From Trochalopteron elliotii (taxonomy: Eukaryota > Chordata > Aves > Passeriformes > Leiothrichidae): DNA of 64,000 bases. The stretch spans positions 1,165,990-1,229,989 of the forward strand of contig JANPWX010000064.1 of assembly GCA_024734555.1 (NCBI GenBank), given 5' to 3'. A program made the position numbers and the translations under genes. Position 1 is the first letter of the stretch, and every line of letters begins with the position of its first letter. The notes below the pieces were generated by a model that was given only the letters and a program-made list of their open reading frames with translations, had not been told where the DNA came from and ran no database searches. Below, in pieces: positions 1 through 13,859 of this stretch.

Positions 1-3000
1 GTGTTGGTTTGTGTATTCTTTAGAGGATAATTATTAAGATTCAAAGGTGGTGACAGCTGCATTGCCTCTGCTGATTGGAACAGGTAGATTGTGAAATTTT
101 CAGACCAAATATGTTCTGAAAATATTGTGACAGTTTGCATGCTGCAGTATAACTTGCTGCTAGTATTTGTTATTTGGAACTGTATGCAAAGTAGAAAGTG
201 ACTAGGTAGCAACTATTATAATAGTAGAAGTACCACATGTATTATAGCTGGCAAAGCATTTTTCTATCTTTGCAAGATGTACTTCAAGAGTCATATTCAG
301 AAATTTATTATCAAACAATATTCAACATGATTTTTTTTCCTTTGTGACTATTTGTCCAGTCATGAAGGAAAGAAGATTATAGGTGATTAGAGAGTGGCTG
401 AAGAGCCTACTTTGTCAGATATTTGCTGTATCACACTAGTAGCTATTTATTATTTGTCACATGACTTGTCAAAGTTTTTAAATTCCTGATCTTTCAATTT
501 TTTCTCAATTTAAATTTCATTAGCTATTAAAGAAGATGTCTTTAAGCATTCTATTGACTGAAAATCTCTCTGTACTTTTCCTGTTTTTTACTGGTCTGCT
601 ATTTGAACTGAAACAATGTAATCTAAATAAGCATTCTCAATGCTTTCAAAAAAGATGATCCATTTAATTCATTTTATATTGGGACAAAAAAGGCTGTTAA
701 AAATCAGAAGCTGCATTTGAAAATCCTTTCACAATTTTAGTCTCTGAAATTACTATCTTGTATTTGGGGTTTTGTTGTTTGGTAGTCGTGCAAGTACTTA
801 CCAATCCTTTTGTCTGACTAGGTATTTGAAGTTAGGGAAAGGAAAAAGAGCATAGATGTTCTGTTCTTTGCTGGCTTGAATTCTCTTCTTGTACTTGGTC
901 AGTGGAAGAAGAATGCCTATGACCTTAGTTTTGCTGTAGTAATGTAGCTCTGTAAAAGGAGTGCAAAATTGCCCTCTTTGTCTGGGAATCCCTGCTGGAC
1001 ACTTTCCTTACACTACCTTTTTGTGATTGAAAGTTTTGTCTCTATGGGACAACCTCTATGAAGCTTTCCTTAAAAAGTCTGAGACTCAAGTGGTCTAATT
1101 AAAACTAGGATTTATGAACAGCACAGAAGCTGCTCAAGATTAGAAGAAATGTTTTGCATAGCGTGTCTAGCCTGACACTCTGCAAAGCTCATCTAGATAG
1201 GTCTCCCTAGAGCTTAGTTACAATGAATAAAAATACATTACATTTATAGAAAAACCGTTATTTCTTTTTCTTCTCGGACTTTTTTTTAGGCAGCTTAGTT
1301 GCAGAAATCTTTCCTTTCAAGGGACTTAGCCTTTCTTTTCTTTCCTTAAATTCCACTCATTTGCATTTGTGACCTTTTCTGTTATTATTCATTTTCAAAT
1401 TGTAGTATCAAGTCACCGGTAATGTATTTATGCCTTCCAAAGAGGGGTCACCCTCTTCCTAATGGCAGAATTCAGCATCCTTTAGAGACTCTTGTTGAAA
1501 GTAATTGAACAGCAGCTGTGAGCTGGCATCTGGTCATGTCTGAAGTCGGGGTTGTCTCTGACAACCAAGTGGTCTTGATCAGTGACTGAGAGAATTATGT
1601 AGCAGAGTCAGGTGGGGATCAAACCCTTGTTGCTAAATGACACCATTTTTGATCCCATTATTCAGTCCCAATAGGACTACTTTGCTTTGACAGCAGGAGG
1701 TTGCTGAAAAAAACATGTCCATAAGAATTATTGCAACTTCATGCATTCCAAAAGTGGGTTAAAGGAATTCAGACATGGCAAAATGTTACAAGACCCTTTT
1801 GTAATTTTTTTCTTCTGTTTCTACCACAATGGCTTTAGGAAGACTATGGAGTGATGCTGTTTCACTAAAAGGTGTGGTACAATTACCAGCTGTATGAAAC
1901 TGGAGAACAGGATATGGATGTTTTTTTAATCCAAATTTACTCACTTCAAAAATATTTTTCTTCCTGGATTTGTGAAATTTTTTGGGAAATGTTCAATCTG
2001 AATTTTCATAGAACATATGCCCAAAATGCTTTTTCCTTGTCTCAGGGCTGTTTTTTATAGGAAAGAATTATTATTGCTTAAACCACAAATCTCAGAACTT
2101 AGCAGACAAAACGAACCCCACAATTATTATCTTTAAAAATTAGTCCAGTTTTAATAAAATTAAAAGAAAATAGGCAAACAGCAATACCATAATGGCAGCA
2201 TTAGTGTTTCATTTCTGATTGAAATGAGTACCTTTGAGTCATTTTTCATATGTAAAGCAAGGTATCATATCTTAGCCCTTTCTCACATAGCACTGTTCAA
2301 TATATTTAGCATTTACATACAGTACATGTGAGCTCAATAGTTTATAATTGGTGGGTTCATCTTAATGGCATGGGATAAATCCATAGAACAGTGCAGATTC
2401 CACATATATAAATACTGCTGGATCTACCCTGTGCACTGTACTCCTTGTGCTGGGATCAACAGGAACCAAGGCATCAGCAGGAACTGTCAAGAAAAGGAAA
2501 TAAGCTGATCCTGGTGAGGTTCAGATTATTGCCATCTTTCTCAAGAGAATGTACAAAAAGTTAGGGACCACTGACTTTAATCGTAGGTATCCAACTGACT
2601 GAGCCCTAGGCTATAATTAAAGTACTCCTAGGCAGAAGGAGAGATGCAGTGTGTTCAAACTATGTACTCAATATTGTTCTCTATATAAGAATGATTGTCT
2701 GACATTAGAACTGAACTTTTTAAAAAAACAGCTGAATCGAAAGTCAGGTGTTCATGATCGTGGAGCTCTGATTGTTGTAGGAGTTATTTTTAAAAAAATC
2801 CATGGTTCTTTTTCTTCAAATAAGGACTTTATAATGACTTTGTATCTATATATATTTTATTTCTTAGATTTATGCCTGTGGTAATCACTTTACTATACAC
2901 TGAGCTGTACCTAAGCTTCGTTTTACTGAACTTCTGATTTCATGTCTTAAGGTAGATCTTTTGAAATTTCTTGGCTATTTTTATACAAGTAAGTAACTTT

Positions 3001-4028
3001 TCCATAATTGCCACTAGAATACCCTGCTTTCAGCCTTGAAATCTAGTCTAGATTGCAACTTATTTTTTTTAATGTGACCCATTCATAAGGGCATTTGGGG
3101 CAAACAGTTTGACACACCCGTCAATATTACTTTCTTATATAATTATAGATTAGAAAACAAATTTTGTTTTGAGGACTAGACACACCTATTTTTTAAAAGC
3201 GTGCAGTGTTAGGCATGGCACAACAACTGAACTGGGAGCAGAAAATAATAAGTGCAAAGGTAAAAAAGAGGACTTAAATAGTTTTCTTCGAATAGGCATA
3301 GGAAGAGGCAAGAAAGATAAGTGGGACTTATTTGAGATGAGAGGCCAAGAACAGGGTAGTGTACATCAGACAGATAAGTAACTTTGGAATGTAATTTTTT
3401 TGTATTTAATTCTTAAAGGCATATCTTTCACCACAGAACTAATTCAGAACTGTTCAGAATCAGTGGACAGTTTCAACCACTTTGAATGACTTACCCAAAA
3501 CCTAAGAGTATCTGTGCTGCTACAAAGTGGAAAGGCATATGCTCCATTCAGAGAATGCCTATATTGAATGGAAAGAAATGCCTGTTTAAGGCTCTTCCGG
3601 AAAAATAAGTGATGCCGATCTAAATTACACTGATATTTAAATCAACTTAATTAGATTGGTGCAAGTTTCTCCATGTATACGTTTGAATCTATTGCAATTA
3701 TTCTAGAGGAAATAAGTTTATAATGTGGTCAGTTGCTTATTTCATGTCATTTGTGTATAGACATCACAATGTGATTTTGTATGTACAGTGAGAAGTGATG
3801 GACAAATCTATTATATTCCTCTAGGACGAGGGTGTAGGAGGCATGAAAAATAATTTTCAGAGGGTACATTTTGATTGCCTTATTGGTTATGTCTCACAAC
3901 TCTCACTTAGAAGTGCTAGTGGATTTGGTGCTTTTCAGTGTCCTAAGAGGAGGAAGTGCTGGACTGAGGGAGGAACCACGAGAGCTCTCTGCAAAAATCA
4001 GCAGCAAGGAAGAGGCTGAGGTGGAGGG
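1..4028. other. IMMP2L: Intron of IMMP2L, no gene seen
   Basis: AT-rich sequence with many stops in all frames. The open frames (for example at 1872-2060 and 2651-2884) are short and match no family I know. I see only T-rich runs and no recognisable transposon. It is assigned to the upstream intron because it lies 5' of the exon on the same strand with no intervening exon seen. That assignment is inference, since the 5' exons are outside the window. Confidence 0.6.
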
Positions 4029-4418
4029 AGCACAAATTTTATGAGGGCTGAGGTAAATGGGATTGTTTAGCCTGGGGCAAAAGAGGAAACCTGATTGCGC
4101 TCTACAACTACCTGAAAGGAGGCTGTAGTGAGGTGGGGGTCAGTCTCTTCCCCCAGGTAGCAAGTGACAGGACAAGGGTAAATGGCCTGAAGTTGCATCA
4201 GGGAGATTAAGATTAGATATTGAGAAAATTTCTTCATTGAAAAGATTTTCAAGCACTGGAACATGCTATTTAGAGAATGCTGGAGCCACCATCCTTGGAA
4301 GTGTTCAAAACCATGTGGATAGGGCAGTTGAGGACATGGTTTAATGGTGTGGTAATTGATGGTTAGACTTGATGATTTTAGAGGTCTTTTCCAACCTTAA
4401 GTATTCTGTGATTCTATG
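4029..4418 (+). mobile_element. CR1 LINE, 3' fragment with intact terminus
   Basis: This is a 5'-truncated chicken-repeat-1 non-LTR retrotransposon. Its left part (about 4060-4110) carries the TTTAGCCTGGGGCAAAAGAG and CTCTACAACTACCTGAAAGG segments typical of the CR1 3' region. The right end carries GAGGTCTTTTCCAACCTTAA followed by ATTCTGTGATTCTATG, the diagnostic CR1 tail, which fixes the + orientation. CR1 copies are usually truncated at the 5' end and lack a poly(A) tail, as here. It has many substitutions and no usable reading frame. Confidence 0.93.
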
Positions 4419-5650
4419 TATATGCTATAACAGGGTGGAACTAGCATGTAATTCCTGATAGTGGAGCCTTAGTTGCATTTTGAAATGTGGGAAAGTTGAG
4501 TTTTTCACAGAATATTGAGAGTATTCTTTGACAAAAATGCATTGGAGAGAATGGGAAAGTTTTTGAGGAATGATTGCCTAAAGGTTGAATGGAAGGATGA
4601 TACCAAGTGCCCATGTATGCAGATTAATGTGTGTTGAGGTTAACCTATTACAAGCTTGTAACTTTGATATTGTGTGTTGTCTTTACATCCTGTTAAGTCA
4701 CAATACAGTTTCCTGCAGAGGGTAATTCAGAACTTCGAGGCTAGGTATTGAAGAACCTGACAGTGAGATAGTATCACTGAAGGTCTAGATGCCACATATC
4801 AAAAAGTGATACACAATGTCTCATTTGATGTCCATTGTCATTCATGCAGTTTTCATGAACTCTTACATATTTTAGTGAATGTTCATGTAGTGTGGTCAGT
4901 GGAGAAGTGTGAAGTATTCATGAATATATATGCATATTTAATAATTATCCCAAAGGTATCTTCTTCTTCCGCCAATTTGTACATTCCAGCTCCCATTCTT
5001 GTGAAACAAATTGTGTAAGATTTGGCAGTCAGAGTGACTTGCACAGAAGACAGTTCTGGAGGCTGGATAAAATGTTTTATGTTTGCAACACACAAACATG
5101 CACATTACACTCTGAATAATCCACAGCCAAAATTTCTTTAGACTCATCCATGGGAAATATTTCTATCGTGTCATCAGTCTGGTAATTACCTTTTGTTCTT
5201 TTTCCCACAGAATCCTTCTTAGCTAGATCCTGTTGAGAAACTGTTTTGTGCCAAACACCTCTACAGTCTGACCCTAAAGCTAGTTAATCAGTCCAAAAAG
5301 ATCTCTTTTAGGTCAAAAAGTAATTTTCCCATGGTATAAAGTCAAATCTGTTGCCCTGAAATTGTCACTATTTTTTGTTTAATGAGAAAGTAATGCCATG
5401 GAGAAGACTAGAAAATGCTCTTTGACACCATTTTTTAACTTCAGATATTTTTGTTGTATAAAATAAATTAAAACTGCTTTTGAGTGTGGGCTGATAAAGA
5501 GAATGCAAAGATAATTTTGTGCATTTCAGTTTTCTCACATTTTAACTTGCCCTTTCCAGCAGAAATTAAATAAAAACTGAGTTTATATCCAGGTTATTGT
5601 GGTATTATTGTTGTAAGAATCTATCAAAATCACTTGTTTCAAAGATGTAT

Positions 5651-5746
5651 CATTATAGCAGCAGTTCACATGGAACTATTTGCCAAAACAAACTTGAAAG
5701 CATCATTATTCTGACTAGGAAAATTCTGTTCATTATAGCAGCAGTT
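5651..5746. repeat. Two 16-bp direct repeats 80 bp apart
   Basis: CATTATAGCAGCAGTT occurs at 5651-5666 and again, identical, at 5731-5746. The sequence between them is not repeated. It may be a remnant of a local duplication or a chance match; no transposon ends are visible. Confidence 0.7.
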
Positions 5747-8700
5747 GGAGGCATTTTCTGTAATTACTTCTCCTCCAATGATGTTTGGGTTCCAAAGGAT
5801 GACTTGCAATTCTTGATAAACTTTAAAGGGAAATGACAACGTGGTTTCAAATGGTACCTTGAAGAAAAAGCTCCTAGAACATGTCTTAGGAGCATGGATC
5901 AGAAATCTTTTGTTTTCCTTCACCATGTTGCTTAAGACGGCTAGAAATTGGACAAAAAACACCTTATAGAATTCTATTGATTGTGTTAAATGTTTGGGAA
6001 GTTTAAGCATGAATATGTATTTTAAAATATCAGAAGCAGGATTCCACATTAAACTCTTGATATTGAATGATTTTGGTTTTCTCTGTCAAGCCTGTGCATG
6101 ACAGAGACAGAGAGAAATGGGACTAATATTTTTTGTTTTCTATGATGTGCTCATTTTCTAGGACAAATCCTCTTTTCTCTGTAGACGCACATATGGCAGA
6201 AGGAAGCAAAATAAATCTGGTTCCTCTTTGTAGAACGGAACAGGATGTGGGAAGCTTATGGTAGAGTGTAAGCGGACTGAGCCTTTCACATTAGGGACAT
6301 ATGCTTGAAGGGGATCCATCTGTACTCTGTGCAGACATGTTATCAGGGCTCTGTGACTGCACTGGGCAGGAGCCAAGGCTGCTGCTGCTGTCAGGGGCTC
6401 CAGCCTCCTCCCAGCGGGGGCTTGGAGTGAGTGAGTGAGGCTTCTGCACCCCCTTGGGGGCTCCTTTGTCAGACCGACCTTCTTCAAATCGATGTTTAGT
6501 TCACTCTGTGTTTTCAGAAAATAATTTTTTTTAAATTTGTCCTCATATACTTGCTGTGTAAAAAATCAAAATATCCATTCTTGAGATGAGATCAAATGCC
6601 TCCCAGGAATATATCTTCATGGGTGGATTTTGAGCCTCTTATAGTAAAGAATTTAATGGAAACTCAGAACAGAACTGTTAGTTTAGTGTGCGGTTGTAAT
6701 GTGTTTTGTGAGCTGAATAGCATGCACAGTGCAGAGCTTTAAACTTAAGTGACAGGTAAATAGGAAAACAGGAACATATCTTGCTCTTGAACTTCTCTGT
6801 CCTTAAGCCTTTACTTAGCATGATGTTATTAACACTATTTTAATGGAAAATTATTGCACTCTGGGTGAATAGAAAAGTGATTCAAATTCAAAAATTGTGT
6901 AAAATAGCTACCAGTCACTGACTGTAATTGTCTTTGGTCAAGGGTCTTTTGAGGTAGTTTGAATCAAATTCAAAGCACACAGTTGCTGATTAAATATAAT
7001 CTTTTCATTATGGGGAGAAGGAGGTTTATGTTTCTTGTTACTGGGTCATCTTGCTTTTATTTAATTTCTTTTAGTTTTTCTTGCCCATGTTGTTGTTGTC
7101 AGACCCAAGCAATTGCTGTAGCAGAGCAGTTATAATAACACAGGAAAAGAAATTCAATCATATTTGTATGTAAACTGCAGAACTGACACGGCTTATTTTG
7201 ACTAGCTGCTTCCCTGCTGCTTTCCGGACATTGATAATATACTTCCATGTATTATCAGAACTGCCACAGCTGAGGTCGTTATGGATTAAACTTCACTACA
7301 GTATAGTAATAGTATGAGATTGCTCTTTCAGTGCACTGAAATAAATGTTTTCATTACTTTCCTAAAATAAATGTATTTGGTGCCTTGAAGGTAAGCAAAC
7401 CCATAAAACTATCTTTAGAAGAATTTAGCACATGTAAATATTTTTTTCTTCCTAGTGAAATATTATTACCCTTTTATTTGCCACAGTTTCTGTCCTATGC
7501 TACTCTTAATGCCAATAAGCACAATTTTTCTCAGGACCAGAATCATATTTCAAATCAATTTCTTGCTGTAGACTCAACAGCTCACTATTTGTGTAGTCAC
7601 AAGCTGTCCTACTTTTGATGTGCTGTGCTCCTAGTCCGGTCTTGTTCTTTGACTAGAGTTATGGGGACTGTCTCCCACTGTGGAACATAGACAGACACAC
7701 TCCAGCAGCATTCCCATTCTATTTTAGTCCTAATTGCCCCAGAAAGGAAACCTGGGTGCCTGTGCCAAAGAAGACATCCGCATGTCACCAACTATAGATG
7801 GTCAACAGACCAGAACTTCAGGACCATTGCAGAGCCCACTCTTCTGCTCTAGATGTGGTGGTCAGGTTGTGTCAGTCTTAGTCAGAATAAAATAGCATAA
7901 TGAACACACCAAATATGTCTCTGTCTGATAATAAACCAGTTAATAATAAACTCTCCAAATACTGACTAGAAATAGGATACATATGGATCTACATCTGTAG
8001 TCTAGGCTGAGAAGATTGTTTCCCTGCCTGATCTTAGGAAAAAAGGAAGCAGATTATTATACTCAAAGATGCCCTCAATTCCTTCTTCCAGCATTGTCTG
8101 GAATTCTGTATTGTAGTAGGCATAGCTACTCTGCTTGAAGGCAGAAAGCATTTTTCCCAGTGGTTTCTTTAAATAAAAAGCATCCTGTCCTTTTTTCTGC
8201 TTTTCTGGTACAAAAAAATTTGGTTTTGCAGTATCCACAAGAAATGTGTGTTTCTGTGTTGGTGTGGTGATGGTGCTAATCATTGTTCAGTTTTCCTTTT
8301 GTGTCCTGCACAGTCAAGTCACTCTAATCAGAGACTATAAGCCCTTCACGTGGGTAAAAACCTTTGTTTTCTGTGTTGAATGGTTTATACAGTGTTGGCA
8401 AATATTGCAAATAAGGACTGATTGTACATTATACAAGGCAAATGGATTTTTGGGGTAATTTAATTTTACATAGGCAATATAGGAATGTATTACAGGTGTA
8501 AATCATTCCAATAGAGAAAATATATAATAGGTATGTCAGAATAAAAAGAGTGAAGCTATTTTCTCTTTAGAATTATACTAAAGAACTAAAAATATATGTG
8601 TAGTTTAAAGATAATGAAGTGATAAACCACAGAAGTGAGAGAAACTAAATCTTAATAATTTATTTTCAAGTTCTTTGGTGAATAATATTTTGTCTATTTT

Positions 8701-9192
8701 AGTCCTTTGAAGTCTTTAATGTCTTGGGGACCCTGCAATTATAGTTGAACAAAACATTCCGTCACTAACTGACTCTTATTATATATTATTATTAGGAGTT
8801 GAAAACCTAACTCTTATTCATAGCGATGATGAGAGGAAAAATGCCCACCAGTTTTGGCCTTGTGAAATTTGAAAATAGTTGTGATTTCGTGTTTGGCTGA
8901 ACACTTCCATGAGCTGGCCTTCTTGAATCATCAAATTTTTAGTCTGTTGCATGACTGCAGCAAATTCCTGATGTTTCTTTTTACTTTTTTTTTTGCTTGA
9001 TTTATTTTTCTCTTCCTTTCCCTTGTCATGTGAGACTCACAAAGCTTAAGCTTATTTTCTTTCACATGCAAACTATTCAGTTTAGCCTTAAATTTAATAG
9101 GAACTTAATATGATCCTGAGAAAGTTCTACTTTCCTATACAAGTTTGCCATCTCAGAAGGAATCCAAACATAAACTGAAATGCAATTTTCTT

Positions 9193-9218
9193 TGTATCTG
9201 TATCTGTATCTATATATT
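9193..9218 (+). repeat. Short TGTATC microsatellite
   Basis: About three copies of the hexamer TGTATC lead into a short TA-rich run. It is a simple sequence repeat of low copy number with no wider context. Confidence 0.75.
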
Positions 9219-10216
9219 TATTAAACTAATGTAATGTGTACATATATATGTAGTGTAATATGCCATGCACACATTTGCTGAACATTTTTAGGAATAGTGG
9301 GGTATATGTCTCAAGTCACCCTGTGGTTTTGCACAGTGCAGCCTAAAGCTGCCCAAATAGAACAGCTCAGATTTCACCTGGGTCAGGGATCTTTTCTGGA
9401 GAGATGAGAACAGTATCACTATTCCCTTTCCCTTAGCAAAGGGTGTCTGTTAAGAGCTGACTAGGGAGTACCAACATGCTGCTTTTTTTGCTGATCTAAA
9501 TGTCCACTTAAAAATCTATGTAGGTTATAAAACAGATAGGTTGACCTCCTGGAGAGGTTGTTGAATCCATGACTTCCTGAATGTTGAGAGAAAAGGAGAA
9601 TGTGACAGAGAGCCATTGATTTAGCTATAGTTAATTAGTGAGTCTATTGTGTTAAATAAAATATCCTGCAAGTCACCTACAAGATCTGTTTATAAATAGA
9701 GGAATCATTCTGGAAACCACTCAAATGCTGTCATCACTGGACATGTTATATTTACCTCAGTACTTCAAGTTACTAAAATTGTTGTAGTGCTATAATGATG
9801 CAGTGGGGTAATATCCTTGTTTCCCGAGGCTTTGGGAAGAGTAGTTAACATGCAGATATGTCAAATTCTTTACTGCCGTTTCTTTAAAATCTCGCAAAAA
9901 TTAAATAAATTTCAAAGAGGTTATTTTGGTTTTATCTTACACTGACATTCACTCAGAAATACATAACAAGTTATCCCAAGAAAAGCACTTAGTATTCCTC
10001 ATTGGTATGTGAATATAATTAATAGAACTAAGCAAGTGGAAAAAATTGACATTTCAATAACTGTCCAATGCACCATGGATTTACTAGTCTTTTATTTGCA
10101 GCTATTTTTATCAAACTTGGATCTGACAAGCGTAAAAATAAATTAAGTCTATAAGTAGGAATGGTTATTATTTTATATTTGGATGCGAAGTAGTCTTGTA
10201 ATAATTGCAGTCACTT

Positions 10217-10769
10217 AGAATTGCAGAAGTATAGAATGTCCTGAGCTGGAAAGGATCCACAAGTATCATCAAATCCAACTCCTGGTTCTTCAAAGGACAC
10301 CTCAAGAGTCACACCATGTGCCTGAGAGCCTTTCCCAAACACTTCTTGAACTCCTTCAGTCTGGTGCTGTGACCATTCCTTGGGGAGCCTGTTCTGGTGC
10401 CCAACCACTCTCTGGGTGAAAATAATTTTCCTAATATTCAACGTAAGCCTTCCCTGACACAAGTTCAGGCCATTCCTTCAGGTCCTGTTGCTGGTCACCT
10501 CAGAGAAGAGATCAGTGCCTGTCCCTTCCTTTTCCCCTCATGAGGAAGTTGTAACTGCAGTGAGGTCTCCCCTCAGTATCTTCTCCAGGCTGAACAGACC
10601 AAGTGACCTCAGCTGCTCCTCCTATAGCTTCCCCTCAGAGCCCTTCACTATCTTTGTAGCCCTCCTTTGTAGCCCTCCAATAGCTGAATGACTTATATTT
10701 TGGCTCCCAAAACTGCAAACAGTATTCAAGGTGGGGGACACACCAGAGCAGAGTACAGGGGGACAATCA
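10217..10769 (-). mobile_element. CR1 LINE fragment, reverse orientation
   Basis: The left end reads as the reverse complement of the CR1 3' terminal region (TAGAATGTCCTGAGCTGGAA, then ATCATCAAATCCAACTCCTG). The body carries CTTCTCCAGGCTGAACAGAC, the reverse of the CR1 GTTCAGCCTGGAGAAG block. The right end has AAACTGCAAACAGTATTCAA and GAGTACAGGGGGACAATCA, found where CR1 ORF2 ends and the 3' region begins. The element points leftward, is 5'-truncated near 10769 and covers roughly 550 bp. The open frames inside it (10211-10462 minus, 10488-10691 plus) are not genes. Confidence 0.92.
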
Positions 10770-11218
10770 AAAACACTTTTATATACTGAGGTTGGTTATG
10801 CTTTCAATTTGTTGTATTAATCTACTTGAAAGGTGCAACCCTTTAAATATCTATACATGCTTTTTTACATCATTGCTGTGTGTATGTAAATGTAATATTT
10901 GTAAAGGAATACTAATGTCACTGGAGACTACATTTATTTATTTATTTATTCACATCTTCACCAATGTTAGATTGTGTGCATATTTCCCTTGATCCATTGG
11001 GTGTGTCCTTGAGGGTGGTTTAATTTTTGCAAATGCTTTATTAGTATCTCTCTGATAGAGCAAAGAGCCCAAATACTACTTTGGTACATGATCTTGAAGA
11101 GGAAGCATATGCATTAATACCAAGTTTATTCCCTTATCTGATCAGTGGGCATCTTTCAGTTAGTAACAACTTGCCAAAGAGAACAGTGGTAAAGGTTGTG
11201 TTCATGTGTCCATGTGTC

Positions 11219-11227
11219 NNNNNNNNN
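11219..11227. other. Assembly gap (9 N)
   Basis: Nine undetermined bases directly follow two copies of CATGTGTC (11203-11218). The gap probably marks a short tandem repeat that was not resolved or was masked. Its true length is unknown, so the open frame spanning it (11081-11308) is not reliable. Confidence 0.95.
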
Positions 11228-13859
11228 ATCTTCAAACATACAGTGTTTATACTACTGGTGAGTGCTCATTCTCAGCAGAGATTGATTTCACTGGGAAGAC
11301 AAGTATAACTGCTCATCAATGTTGATAAAGGTTTTGCAGTTTGCCAGTGTGATTAGATTACAGGAAGATACTTCAGCTACCTCTGTGACTTGCAGAATGT
11401 AAGTTACCCTATCGCAAATCAGCGGTGTCTAAAAATACATGGGAAGTGTACAGTGGTGACTCAGGAGTGACAGTTGTATCCAGTTCATTATTTGTGTGTT
11501 TGCTACATGAGATGCCAGCTGTATAAAACTTGCTTCCACTTCTCAAAATGGAGAATATTTCAGCTGATTTTCTCTTATCTGAGAATCCAGCAGATGAACT
11601 ACTATTTGATGAAATAACCAGATATTCTTCCTTAAGTTCCTGTCTGAATAGAGCATTTAGAGAAGCTGAAACTGTGCTCATCAAATAACTATCTGCATTT
11701 TCGAGGAAGTGATGAGAATGAATACAATTTGGTACTGTCACAAAATGTGTTGATCAGTAGTGTTCTGGCATTTCTAGAGCAATAGTACAAAGTTTGCTCC
11801 CCACACATATAGGAAAAGGAGGCTGTATAGACCCTTTGCTTCACAAAAATCTGTCTCTGGCTATCTCCAGGATCAACATCATAAACTTCAAAAAATTCTC
11901 AAGTTTTATCCTGCAATAGGCTAGGTTTCTGTGGATTTTTTGTCTTGTTGTATATGAGGACTCTTCTTTGGAAATAAATGCAACATTTATCTAATCCCAG
12001 GCTAAGTATCTTTTCTGTAATTTCTAACATTTTCTATACTCATGGTACTTAAAGTAATAAACACTTCACTTTTTGCTTCAATTTCTGCCCCCTAGTGTAT
12101 ATTATGTCATATAGTCTTCTGGTTTTGCTGCGTCAGACAAACCAAATTCCATTAGTTGTTTTTTGTGAAATTAGTGTAACTTTCAGTCTCACCATTGCCT
12201 TTCCTTGTCGTTTGTTCTGAATTGCCTCAGAATGGACGGCTGGATGTGTATGTGGTATCAAAGTCCAACTCTCTGTTCTTTACTGCAAATAGTTTACACA
12301 GGTGTCTTTCACAGCTGCATCATGGCTTGTAGTCACAAGTGGCTACATGACTTGTAGTCACCTTGACAGACAATTATGCCACATTTTATTCTGCTGCTTT
12401 TTTGTTCTTTTTGGATGTATGTTCATCTTGCATAGGTGTGAAAGGAAGAATTTAATTTTTCTGCTGTTTTTTAGGGCAAGACTGCAAATGTGTAGTTTAT
12501 AAACTGTAATAAAAAGGCTTGGTACGTCTTTAAGTGCAAACAAGCTGGCGATTACTGATGAGGTTTTAAACCCAACTATTTTAATAACTTGTATAATATT
12601 TTTAAGGACACTTATTTTAGTAATGTAGACTTTTAACAGTAGTAATTTTTCTATTGAAAAATTTTTAAGAGTACACGTGTACCTTTTTTTCTCTTTTGAA
12701 AGGAACTGTTGTCATAGGCTCTTGCTTTTATATGAGTTATTTTATGTTGTACTGGATCTAGCCTTCCTCAAAAAGTGTATATAGTTCTTCTCTTTGGCAC
12801 TCACATCTGTGGAAAATGTCTTGAATAGTCATCTATAAATGTTAGAGCCATGACAATATGGTTAAATCTATAACTGACCAATTAGAGGTAAATTGCCAGT
12901 CAGCCTATGGCTAGATTGGCTTAATAAAGGGCATGATGATACAGAGATTTTATTTCTTAATTTTATACACAGGTAAAAGAATATTTTTTAAAAATAAGTA
13001 TTACCTGAGAACAGTGACACAGTACACAAATACAGTCCAGAACTTATTTTTTGATATCTCTTCAGTGCCTGCAGCATTGCACACGAACGACATAATTTTC
13101 AGTTTGCACTGAGTGCTATATGTATGTAGAACAGATTTTCCTTAAGTTATTTTTGAAGTTTGTCTGACTTTGACTGAACGATGCTATTTTCCTTGAAATG
13201 TTCACTTGGACCTTGCCAGAGTCAACTGCAACCAGAACACTTAGATGTTGCACGTGGACTGAAACCTATGACTCAGAATTGGTTAGCTCAGTAACTTCCT
13301 GCTTTTTAAAAATGTGAAAGCCTTTTACAATTTTCTGATGACATGCAGATGTCAGAGTAGTGCTCCCAGTCTATTGAAAATAGTCTTGCATTTCACAGTT
13401 ACCTTGTGCAAGCTCCTTAAAGTAACCTGCAGCCCTAACTCCTTTCCCTCTCAGTTCCTGCACCCCTGTTGCTGCCCCAAGGTTTCATAAATGACTTGCA
13501 TGGGCCCTCTGTATCGTTAAAAGTTTTCATCTCTTACTGTTTGTGTCTGAGGTCTGTGTGTTAGAGTGGCTGTAGGAAGGACTCCATTCAGGACTACAGA
13601 AGATTCTCTTCCTGGCATATCAGTTGTTTTTAAGGAGGGAAAATCTTTGATTTCAGAGAATTCAAACTGGGTCAGCATGCAGCCACCCAGATCACAAAAC
13701 TCAGAAGGTTTTCCCCTGCTGTCCAGCCATATGCCTTTAGTGTTACATATATGCTAACCTGATGGTTCTTGTATCTATTTCGAGGACCCATAAAACGTAG
13801 AGCAGTAGTCTGCTTGCTGCAATATAGCAGGGACAGCATTTACATGATCTAAGTGACAA

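Larger units (their letters stand above)
4419..10216. other. IMMP2L: Intron, no gene; a few GC-richer patches
   Basis: Mostly AT-rich unique sequence. Two stretches are visibly less AT-rich: about 6230-6480, with a short GCT run and a GTGAGTGAGTGAG run, and about 7620-7860. Neither matches a gene or repeat I can name, although the second could be an old LTR piece. The longest open frames (minus strand 5666-6049, 127 codons; 6158-6487, 109 codons; 8002-8283, 93 codons) have no recognisable domain, splice context or codon bias and are treated as chance. Minor repeats are listed separately. Confidence 0.55.

Noticed and set aside
5666..6049. 127-codon open frame on the minus strand
   Set aside because: Phe/Lys/Asn-rich composition typical of translated AT-rich intron. 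No family was recognised, and it overlaps a local direct repeat.
6158..6487. GC-richer patch with a 109-codon minus frame, considered as a possible exon or CpG island
   Set aside because: CpG dinucleotides are few, and there are no splice sites or recognisable protein. The patch is only about 250 bp.
11409..11741. 110-codon Ser-rich open frame on the minus strand
   Set aside because: The composition looks slightly more protein-like than most, but I see no matching family, no flanking splice signals and no neighbouring exon. A protein search returning a conserved homologue would reverse this.
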